A stretch of 40,215 bases of DNA from contig CAJQMY010000013.1 in NCBI GenBank assembly GCA_905479565.1, positions 1-40,215 of the forward strand, written 5' to 3'. The DNA comes from an uncultured Candidatus Nitrosopumilus sp. Lineage in GTDB: Archaea; Thermoproteota; Nitrososphaeria; Nitrososphaerales; Nitrosopumilaceae. Below the pieces are notes generated by a model, which saw only the letters and a list, made by a program, of their open reading frames with translations, was not told the origin of the DNA and did not search any database. Positions 33,813-40,215 of this stretch are shown one piece after another. Position 1 is the stretch's first letter, and each line of letters begins with the position of its first letter. The position numbers were made by a program, and so were the translations under genes.

Positions 33813-34432
33813 TTATTTTATTTAAAAATAATAAAAACAAGATTTGATTAAAAATAGATATGCTTTTTATATTATTTATTGAATGTTTGTGTAGAGTTGT
33901 GGTGATAGGTTCATGATATGCAGTTATTTCACTTCTGTGATTTTTGTCCGGGATTTTATCATAACCTCCGATTAAACCTATTTTGGCAGTCGAATTAATT
34001 AAACCCTCAATAAACTTGTCATATTCTAAATAATCATGCTGATGAATTAAAACATCAAAACATAAAATAAGTTCAAGGGAGGAATGAAATTGTTGTGAAA
34101 GTTATAAAAAGTTGCCTGTTAAAAAATTAAGATTGGGAAATTGTTTGTGATTTTTAGAAATTATGTTTGTTTTAACGTCTAGTCCTGTGTATTCTTGCAA
34201 ATTCAAACCTTCAGGAATTTATATATCTCTGCATCCCACATCTAGAATAGATTTGGGATCATGTTCATCTAAAATTGACTTTAAACTATTGATTGTTGAA
34301 ATCATAATGTACAAAATCATGTGAATATGGTTATTTTTGACAACATACCCTTCAATTATGATCTTAATACATTATGGAAACCACTCCGCATTCAAACAAT
34401 TATTGTTTTATAAATAAAACTTATACCATTGA
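33813..34432. other. Gap occupied by the methyltransferase relic
   Basis: About 620 bases between the glycosyltransferase and the surface protein. The decayed methyltransferase fills most of it (33835-34317, minus). The last 100 bases before 34433 are AT-rich with TTTTATAAATAAAAC at about 34408-34422, a likely promoter element for the surface-protein gene. No other gene seen. Confidence 0.5.
33835..34317 (-). pseudogene. Decayed class I methyltransferase
   Basis: A minus-strand frame, read from ATG near 34317 or 34305, gives a recognisable methyltransferase: MISTINSLKSILDEHDPKSI, LDVGCRDI at motif I, then a TAA at 34219-34221, IPEGLNLQEYTGLDV, a second TAA at 34102-34104, LILCFDVLIHQHDYLEYDKFI and GLIGGYDKIPDKNHRSEITAYHEP in pieces. 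Two nonsense codons interrupt an otherwise uninterrupted frame; the 3' end has lost its stop. It is next to the glycosyltransferase gene on the opposite strand, as in many glycan-modification clusters. Confidence 0.8.
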
Positions 34433-35944
34433 ATGTTGACAAGAAAATATTCTCATTCTATATTTGTAATGGGTATGATCCTGTTGCTTGGTATGTCTGC
34501 CGGAATATCTTCTCCTACTTTGGCATTTGCTGAAATTGTAACTGACAAGTCTGTTTATTCTAAAGGAGAATTTATCAAAATATCTGGTACTGTTAATTCA
34601 CAAGATGCTGCAACAGTTAATTTAATCAATATTCAAATTACTGATCTTAACAATAACCATGAAATTAAAAATGAAGATACGCCGCTAGGTAATGATAATA
34701 ATTTTTCTGTATCATATGATTCATCTACATGGATAATCGGAGAATACGAAGTAACAATTAGATATAATGATTTTGAAGACACATCTACGTTTGAAATATC
34801 AGGATCTACTTCTTCTAATGATGATAATTCCAACAATGATAATACTGTTAATGACAATGACAATCAGCAACTAGAATCCTCATCTACAAATTTACCAAAT
34901 ACTGTCCCAATTCCTCCTGTTGGTCTAGAATCTAATGTAGTCTCATCCACACAAATAGATCTGTCTTGGGATGCTCCAGATGATAATGACATAATATCCG
35001 GATACAAAATTGAAGTAAGAATGAATACCGATCCAGATTATTCAGTTGTTGTTGAAGATACCAATAATACTGATACCACATACTCTGATACCGATTTGAA
35101 TCCTAACACTATCTATGCCTATCGAGTCTTTGCAATTAATTTTATAGGTGAAAGTGAATCTTCTAGAAGTGTAACTGTAAAGACTCTTGGTAGTACTGAT
35201 GTATCTAATAATAATGATGAAGACACAGAAATACCTACAGATGTTGTGGCTAAAGTAATATCTTCAACATCAGTTGAACTAAGCTGGACTCCGCCAACTC
35301 AAACATTTGATCAAACCATTCAAAGCTATACTATCAAACAAGAACTTGCATCAAACATATATGATGAAATTGCTAGTGTTGCTGGTTCGGCTACCGAGTA
35401 CACAATATCTAACCTGAATACGGATAAAAAGTATGTATTTGTAATATTAGCTAATTATGCGCTTGGTTCCAGTGATATTTCTGAAAAAGCTACTGTTACT
35501 TTGAGTTCTTCATCTGATTCCGATAACGACTCTTCCACTGTGACTCCTGATGACGTACCTGATAAGCCAACAGATTTAACATCCGTAGTCGTCTCATCCA
35601 CACAAATAGATCTGTCTTGGGTTGCACCAGATGATAATAACAATGATAGCAATAATGATGCGATAACAGGTTACAAGATTGAGGCAAGAACTATCAGTAG
35701 CTCATCTTACGACGTAATAGTCAGCGATACAAAAAATACCTCCGTAAAATACTCTCATACTAATCTAGATGCGGATACTGATTACATTTACCGTGTTTCT
35801 GCAATAAACCCTGAGGGAACAAGTGATCCTTCAAGTGAAATCCGTGTTAAGACATTGTCTTCATCTGATTCCAGTATCAATGCTTCTCAGCAAAATGCTT
35901 CTCAAGATGCCTTGTTAATTGACAATGTGAAAAAAATTCTATAG
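34433..35944 (+). CDS. Surface protein with three fibronectin type III domains (reading frame ends early)
   Basis: 503 aa as read. Signal peptide (residues 1-33), a beta domain (about 34-125), an Asn/Ser/Asp-rich linker, then three FN3 domains (about 160-250, 265-355 and 380-475), each with the conserved Trp in ...LSW.AP/PP. Domains 1 and 3 are nearly identical over SSTQIDLSW, and the DNA is nearly identical there. The frame ends at TAG 35942-35944, immediately after an A7 tract (35930-35936), although the coding sequence clearly goes on in the next frame to 36378. An extra A or a -1 slip would restore a 648-residue protein. Confidence 0.85.
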   Translation: MLTRKYSHSIFVMGMILLLGMSAGISSPTLAFAEIVTDKSVYSKGEFIKISGTVNSQDAATVNLINIQITDLNNNHEIKNEDTPLGNDNNFSVSYDSSTWIIGEYEVTIRYNDFEDTSTFEISGSTSSNDDNSNNDNTVNDNDNQQLESSSTNLPNTVPIPPVGLESNVVSSTQIDLSWDAPDDNDIISGYKIEVRMNTDPDYSVVVEDTNNTDTTYSDTDLNPNTIYAYRVFAINFIGESESSRSVTVKTLGSTDVSNNNDEDTEIPTDVVAKVISSTSVELSWTPPTQTFDQTIQSYTIKQELASNIYDEIASVAGSATEYTISNLNTDKKYVFVILANYALGSSDISEKATVTLSSSSDSDNDSSTVTPDDVPDKPTDLTSVVVSSTQIDLSWVAPDDNNNDSNNDAITGYKIEARTISSSSYDVIVSDTKNTSVKYSHTNLDADTDYIYRVSAINPEGTSDPSSEIRVKTLSSSDSSINASQQNASQDALLIDNVKKIL

Positions 35945-36378
35945 AATCATTTTCTAGTCTTATTGATCCTAATAATAGTCCACAATACTATATTGACAGA
36001 TACAATAACGAACCTGTTTACAAAAATTGGTTTAATGAGAATTTTCCAGAAATAACAATTTATGAATCTTTTGGAATAAAAGAACCTAATCCAGAATCCG
36101 AACCTAATCCAATAGCATCTTTTGTTGATCCAAATTTAGATCCTCAACACTATATTGACAGATACAATAACGAACCTGTTTACAAAAATTGGTTTAATGA
36201 GAATTTTCCAGAGTATTCTTCAATTTATCAGGCAGTTGGATTAATTGAGTCCACAGTTGGTAATTCAAAATATGATGAACTAGGATCTGAGAAATGTGGA
36301 TCTGGGACAAAATTGATTGATGGAATTTGTGTAATTGTAGAAACACCTAAAGAAAAACCATGGTGGCAATTTTGGTAA
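35944..36378 (+). CDS. Out-of-frame C-terminal region of the FN3 surface protein
   Basis: About 145 codons continuing the surface protein one frame over. It contains two copies of a unit reading YIDRYNNEPVYKNWFNENFP, a motif seen in thaumarchaeal secreted proteins, then CGSGTKLIDGICVIV and a Trp-rich end, KPWWQFW. There is no independent start near its beginning, so it is not a separate gene. With one extra A in the A7 tract, the join reads VKKNSIESFSSLIDP. Confidence 0.8.
   Translation, partial: ESFSSLIDPNNSPQYYIDRYNNEPVYKNWFNENFPEITIYESFGIKEPNPESEPNPIASFVDPNLDPQHYIDRYNNEPVYKNWFNENFPEYSSIYQAVGLIESTVGNSKYDELGSEKCGSGTKLIDGICVIVETPKEKPWWQFW
35988..36050 (+). repeat. 63-bp direct repeat, copy 1
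   Basis: Identical over 63 bases to 36150-36212. It encodes the YIDRYNNEPVYKNWFNENFP unit; the copies begin 162 bases (54 codons) apart, so the duplication keeps frame. Confidence 0.95.
36150..36212 (+). repeat. 63-bp direct repeat, copy 2
   Basis: Second copy of the repeat at 35988-36050, with no mismatch, including at synonymous sites, so the duplication is recent or kept uniform by conversion. Confidence 0.95.
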
Positions 36379-36579
36379 TTATTGACATTAATAATTTTAG
36401 AAGATTTATTCATAATTAATTCAGTAATCATATCTTGTGTATTTGAAAGTATTATTTCAATCACAAAATATCATCTTTATTTCCTGAGACCGAGTGCTGT
36501 CAATCTTGGTTAACGTATAGAAAGTGAGATGTTTTCATCAGTTAACAACCGGAAAGTGTAAACATGCTGCAAATGATGA

Positions 36580-37017
36580 CTAATTCTCTAGTAATGATTT
36601 AAGAATGAGTTCTTTTGCCAATGCTTCTTTCTTTAATCTTCTAATTTTAGGTGATTTGATTAGCTGTTTGCATTTCTCTGAAAATACTTCAACATCCAAG
36701 TATGTGAGATAATTTTTCACTGCTGCAAACCATGATCGTATACTCTTTGGTTTTATTTCTCTCTTGTCTAAAAAGATAACATAGTCTCTAAGTACTTTGT
36801 ACACATTCAGATCTTGATTTTTTATTCTAGTTACAAGTTGTACTTCATTGCGGTTGTATTTTTGTTGTAAAAATATTCTTAGTCCGCTTTTACCACCCGC
36901 AATAGCAATCCTGTACGCTTTGATTGGTGCATCACTGTGAGAACTAGTATAAACAAAATCTAAATATGATTTCAGTGCTTCTTCATGTGTTTGGGTTTGT
37001 TTTTGTAATTTTAACAT
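36580..37017 (-). pseudogene. Truncated tyrosine-recombinase (integrase), N-terminal domain only
   Basis: 145 aa. It resembles the N-terminal SAM-like, core-binding domain of archaeal phage-type integrases: a helical part (EEALKSYLDFVYTSS), then KPKSIRSWFAAVKNYLTYLD and CKQLIKSPKIRRLKKEALAKE in the usual place just before the catalytic domain. The catalytic Arg...His-x-x-Arg...Tyr domain is missing, as the frame stops at 36580 and nothing matching follows in any frame. It is therefore likely a broken gene left by a mobile element, or a rare stand-alone domain protein. Confidence 0.65.
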
Positions 37018-37091
37018 ACAATGATTCTTTTAGACGATAATAATGCAAACGGCTATTGCTATTCATTTCTGTTAATGGTTTTTATCTAATT

Positions 37092-38033
37092 CTATTTTTG
37101 TAATTTTAAAAGTAATGCCGCATAAATGAATGGCAAAATAGTTGTTACTTCTGCATGAAGTGTTGATTGTTTTGCCATCTGTGTAACTTTTCCCCATGAA
37201 ATCGCTTCTCGTACAAGTGCACCGCTTAAGCTTCCATCAAATTCTTGTGCCGTAGTGATGTAAAATGCATAATCTAACCCTTCTCTGTATTGATTCCACC
37301 ATAATGTGTGATGTTTCGAAATTCCGCCTCCAATCATGAATGCTCCTGATTTTTCCGCTTTGAAAATTAATCCTGATAACAAATTTGCATCTCCTACAAT
37401 GTTTAATTTAAAATCTGCATGTTTCTGTGTGAATAACCAAATTTGACTTCCTACTGCCCCATCCATGATTCCTGGAACTACTACATCTATATCATTTTTG
37501 TATGCCCAGTATAGAAATGAATCCTCGCCGAGATGTTTTCCGATCATTTTACAAATTTCAGACGTGCTCATATCTCTGTTCCCGTTCTGATACTCTTCTT
37601 CTAAGAAACTATGTATCTTTTCTTCAATTAGTGGTCCATAATTATCCATTGGTACTAGGATGTTTCCTAATCTGTGAATGTTCTGATTTGCCAATTCCAT
37701 GTCATCCATTGTGAATGAACCCTCTTTGTAATGTGAAAAGTGTCTGGCAATATCATGATCTAAAGCACCGCATGTTGTAATTGCAACATCAAACCATTTA
37801 TTTTTCATCATGTCTTTGATAATTCCTCTTAATCCTGTAGATACAACTGCTCCGACAAATGACACAAATCTTAAACATTGTTTGTCTGAAATCATTTCTG
37901 TTAAAATCTCCAATCCGCTTGATAGGTTTACTGACTCAAAACCTCCTGATTGAGACAACTCCTCAAAAATTTTTTCTATTGACATGGTTGAATTAATTTG
38001 AATATCTTTCACTGGACGACCGGGATTTATCAT
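37092..38033 (-). CDS. dys: Deoxyhypusine synthase
   Basis: 313 aa, standard length. NAD-binding and active-site motifs are present: FVGAVVSTGLRGIIKDM (about 61-77), TTCGALDHDIARHF, PGIMDGAVGSQIW, and GGGISKHHTLWWNQYREGLDYAFYITTAQEFDGSLSGA in segments, with the catalytic Lys in ISKHH. The enzyme transfers the aminobutyl group of spermidine to a Lys of aIF5A. It is divergent from the inositol-phosphate synthase gene. Confidence 0.95.
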   Translation of the reverse strand: MINPGRPVKDIQINSTMSIEKIFEELSQSGGFESVNLSSGLEILTEMISDKQCLRFVSFVGAVVSTGLRGIIKDMMKNKWFDVAITTCGALDHDIARHFSHYKEGSFTMDDMELANQNIHRLGNILVPMDNYGPLIEEKIHSFLEEEYQNGNRDMSTSEICKMIGKHLGEDSFLYWAYKNDIDVVVPGIMDGAVGSQIWLFTQKHADFKLNIVGDANLLSGLIFKAEKSGAFMIGGGISKHHTLWWNQYREGLDYAFYITTAQEFDGSLSGALVREAISWGKVTQMAKQSTLHAEVTTILPFIYAALLLKLQK

Positions 38034-38108
38034 GATTATCTTGTATGTCCGTACCGAATATAAAATTCTGCCTTTGATGAATGGGGTTTTTCAATTTAAT
38101 AAGGAAAC

Positions 38109-38115
38109 TTTAAAC
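38109..38115 (+). promoter_or_regulatory. TATA-like element of the inositol-phosphate synthase gene
   Basis: TTTAAAC lies about 29 bases before the ATG at 38141, the normal spacing for a leaderless archaeal transcript. Confidence 0.35.
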
Positions 38116-38140
38116 CTCTCATCACAATAATGAATTTTAA

Positions 38141-39235
38141 ATGGCTGATAGAATTAAAGTTGGTTTAGTAGGTATTGGTAATTGTTTTTCAGGTTTAATT
38201 CAAGGAATTGAATATTATAGAAAAAATCCTTCTCAAGAAATTACAGGTATTATTCACGATAAATTAGCCGGATATGGGATTCATGATATTGACTTTGTTT
38301 GTGGATTTGATGTTGGGGAAAATAAAGTTGGCAAGCTATTGCATGAGGCAATTTATGAATATCCAAACATGGTTGATTGGATTGCTAAAGATGATTTGCC
38401 AAAAAATGATGCTTTAGTCTATGAAAGTCCTATTTTAGATGGGGTGGGCGTTTGGGTTGAAAATAGAATTAAACCTATTGTTAGTACAAAAACAACCGAA
38501 CAAATTGCTGAAGATGTAAAAAAAGTTATCAAAGAAAAGGGAGTTGAAATTATTGTATCTTATTTGCCAGTTGGCTCTGATAAAGTAACTGAATTTTGGG
38601 CTCAAATTTGTTTAGATACAAAGACCGCATTTGTAAATTGCATCCCTTCTTTTATCGCATCAGATGAGAAATGGGCTAAAAAGTTTGAAGATGCAAATGT
38701 CCCTTGCATTGGTGATGATATAAAAGGACAAGTTGGTGCTACTATTGTACATCGAACTCTGGCTAAACTTTGTAGTGATAGAGGAACAAAAATTGAAAAA
38801 ACATACCAAATCAATGTTGGAGGTAATACTGATTTCTTAAACATGAAGGAACAAGATAGATTGGCATCTAAGAGAATTTCTAAGACTGAAAGTGTTCAAA
38901 GTCAACTCAAAGATAGATTGGATGATGATCAAATCTATGTTGGTCCTTCGGATTTTATTCCATTCTTAGGTAATACCAAACTCATGTTTATGAGAATCGA
39001 AGGCAGACAATGGGCAAACATTCCATATAACATGGAAGTTCGTTTAGAAGTTGACGATAAAGCAAATTCTGCTGGTATTGTAATTGATGCAATACGATTG
39101 GCAAAAATTGCTCTTGATAGGGGAGTCGGCGGTCCAATTAAACCTGCCAGTGCATATTTGATGAAACATCCAATAGAGCAAACATCTGATGCTAAAGCAA
39201 AAGATGCATGTGAAAAATTTGTTGCAGGCGACTAG
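38141..39235 (+). CDS. ino1: Myo-inositol-1-phosphate synthase
   Basis: 364 aa, the shorter archaeal/bacterial form. NAD-binding motif KVGLVGIGNCFSGLIQGIEYY at the N-terminus. Catalytic core segments: EIIVSYLPVGSD (about 138-149), FVNCIPSFIASD (about 169-180), VPCIGDDIKGQVGATIVHRTL, and QINVGGNTDFLNM. It turns glucose-6-phosphate into inositol-1-phosphate, the head-group precursor of archaeal phosphatidylinositol lipids. The stop codon is directly adjacent to that of the nitrilase gene on the other strand, with no gap. Confidence 0.96.
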   Translation: MADRIKVGLVGIGNCFSGLIQGIEYYRKNPSQEITGIIHDKLAGYGIHDIDFVCGFDVGENKVGKLLHEAIYEYPNMVDWIAKDDLPKNDALVYESPILDGVGVWVENRIKPIVSTKTTEQIAEDVKKVIKEKGVEIIVSYLPVGSDKVTEFWAQICLDTKTAFVNCIPSFIASDEKWAKKFEDANVPCIGDDIKGQVGATIVHRTLAKLCSDRGTKIEKTYQINVGGNTDFLNMKEQDRLASKRISKTESVQSQLKDRLDDDQIYVGPSDFIPFLGNTKLMFMRIEGRQWANIPYNMEVRLEVDDKANSAGIVIDAIRLAKIALDRGVGGPIKPASAYLMKHPIEQTSDAKAKDACEKFVAGD

Positions 39236-39973
39236 TCACTTAAAATTATTAGAATCTAAAAATCTCCTCTTTCTACTCTTTTCGTATTTATTCAAATCAA
39301 ACTCTTTACTGATTCCACATTCTCCATTTATTTTCATAACTTTAGTTGTAACTACTTTGTTCTTTTCATTCAGGTCTATGATGAGACTGTTTCCTCCAAA
39401 CCGCCTATTCTCGACATTGGCTGCCAAGATTGGAATTCTGTTCTCCAATGCTCTGACCTGAACATACATTTGCCAAGGTTCGATCCCCCTCCTGACTATC
39501 CTACTGGGCGAAAACAAAACTTGGGCTCCTTTTTTTACTAAAGTATTTGCCACATTTGGAAATGCCATGTCATAGCAAACTATCACGCCAAATTTGCAGG
39601 CTGTGTTGAAGATTTTAGCCTCGTTTCCTGGTTTTACGCTATCTTTTTCATAGTCAAAAGGATGAATTTTTTCTTGCCTGCCTATGAATTCGCCTTTTGG
39701 ACCAATCACAGGTGATACAATGGATGTTTTTTTCTTTGTAATGTCATAAAATGCTCCTGGGATTATGGTCATGGAAAATTCCTTTGCTATTTTTTTAAAT
39801 TCTGAAAATTCTAAATCAAAACTGTTGATCTCATTGTTTTTTAGCCATTGTTCTGGCAGGCATACAATGTCTGTGTTGTTCCTTCCTAATTTTTTAAGAA
39901 TTTTCATTGCATGAGAAATTCCTTTTTGATTAGTACTTTGTGATACGGTTTGAATTAATCCAAGCTTGACCAT
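39236..39973 (-). CDS. Carbon-nitrogen hydrolase (nitrilase superfamily)
   Basis: 245 aa. The Glu-Lys-Cys catalytic triad is visible: CLPEQWL (Glu, about residue 41), RQEKIHPF (Lys, about 101) and VCYDMAFPNV (Cys, about 134). The order and spacing match the amidase/nitrilase superfamily; substrate could be an amide such as omega-amide or carbamoyl compounds and cannot be told. It is convergent with ino1 and divergent from smc; a strong inverted repeat lies in the divergent intergenic region. Confidence 0.88.
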   Translation of the reverse strand: MVKLGLIQTVSQSTNQKGISHAMKILKKLGRNNTDIVCLPEQWLKNNEINSFDLEFSEFKKIAKEFSMTIIPGAFYDITKKKTSIVSPVIGPKGEFIGRQEKIHPFDYEKDSVKPGNEAKIFNTACKFGVIVCYDMAFPNVANTLVKKGAQVLFSPSRIVRRGIEPWQMYVQVRALENRIPILAANVENRRFGGNSLIIDLNEKNKVVTTKVMKINGECGISKEFDLNKYEKSRKRRFLDSNNFK

Positions 39974-40047
39974 GTTTTTAGAATTGTTTCTTAGTAATTA
40001 TAGTAGGCGTAATTATGCGATCAATAATTAAAAAATTATTTTTTTAC

Positions 40048-40069
40048 TGTTACGAAAAATATCGTAACA
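40048..40069. promoter_or_regulatory. Inverted repeat between nitrilase and smc genes
   Basis: TGTTACGA and TCGTAACA form a perfect 8-bp repeat around AAAATA, in the 174-base region between two divergent genes (39973 and 40148). Such a symmetric site in a shared promoter region is compatible with a dimeric regulator's operator, or with a hairpin. No regulator is known from the sequence. Confidence 0.4.
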
Positions 40070-40147
40070 CAACAAGAAAAATTAATCAATTCTGTCAATT
40101 AAACTTGTTAATCATCGATTATCCAACGTAATGAGAAATAATTATCA

Positions 40148-40215
40148 TTGGTTCATGTTAAAAAAGTTGAGATCTTTGGTTTCAAATCATTTGGATTTAA
40201 GAATACAACTGTACA
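40148..40215 (+). CDS. smc: SMC chromosome segregation ATPase, N-terminal fragment (runs off the window)
   Basis: 22 codons from TTG at 40148, reading VHVKKVEIFGFKSFGFKNTT, the conserved start of SMC proteins just before the Walker A P-loop. The window ends before the ATP-binding motif. SMC forms a dimer that organises and segregates chromosomes. The TTG is favoured because archaeal SMC proteins begin with this same run. Confidence 0.8.
   Translation, partial: MVHVKKVEIFGFKSFGFKNTTV

Noticed and set aside
1-40215. CRISPR array, transposon with terminal repeats, tRNA or rRNA genes
   Set aside because: No regularly spaced repeats, transposase, tRNA arms or rRNA sequence was seen on either strand; only the 63-bp pair is a significant repeat.

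Overview
The window is AT-rich archaeal DNA, most likely from a group I.1a ammonia-oxidising thaumarchaeon (Nitrosopumilus/Nitrosarchaeum-like). The evidence is gene content: TFB, aIF1, Sec61 beta, Alba, XPB-Bax1, deoxyhypusine synthase, a PAC2 protein, DUF2070, a thaumarchaeosortase-like protein, an archaeal SMC and cofC/cofD for coenzyme F420. Several starts are GTG or TTG with a TATA element about 25-30 bp upstream, which fits short-leader or leaderless archaeal transcripts. This assignment is inference; no rRNA or tRNA gene was found.

Layout. 1-546 has no firm gene but holds a strong hairpin and an unassigned open frame. 547-8758 is a dense housekeeping block: Tsr3-like protein, a peptide-type ABC substrate-binding protein with its two halves in swapped order, a PD-(D/E)XK nuclease-like protein, DUF2070, Sec61 beta, a p27-type zinc ribbon, aIF1, a CPBP protease and TFB. 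9174-12311 holds the XPB helicase and Bax1 nuclease pair. 12563-14120 is cofD-cofC. 14237-15610 is a surface protein with a cysteine-rich tail. 16025-16307 (minus) is the RNase P RNA, recognised from its conserved core.

16339-31137 is looser: methyltransferases, a geranylgeranyl-reductase-type flavoprotein, a VOC protein, a redoxin, a beta-hydroxyacid dehydrogenase, small zinc-binding proteins, a DsbA plus membrane protein pair, an archaeosortase homologue with Ser at the Cys position, DNA polymerase IV and Alba. 31134-40215 has a LysE transporter, PAC2, a glycosyltransferase, a fibronectin-III surface protein broken at an A7 tract, a truncated integrase, deoxyhypusine synthase, inositol-phosphate synthase, a nitrilase and the first codons of smc at the right edge.

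Several genes are relics: a two-domain protein with three in-frame stops (17086-17985), the C-terminal third of an NDH-2 (29565-29999), a class I methyltransferase with two stops (about 33835-34317, minus), a probable small remnant (25957-26150) and the integrase N-terminus. They are otherwise open in one frame, so they decayed recently or, less likely, are recoded. The accessory stretches 17-20 kb, 25-30 kb and 33-37 kb appear to be where this genome gains and loses genes. I did not find a complete new multi-gene system. The strongest candidates for new biology are the swapped-lobe binding protein, the A7 frameshift in the surface protein, the multi-stop gene, the Ser-type archaeosortase, the Cys-rich tail and the Sec61 beta leader hairpin.
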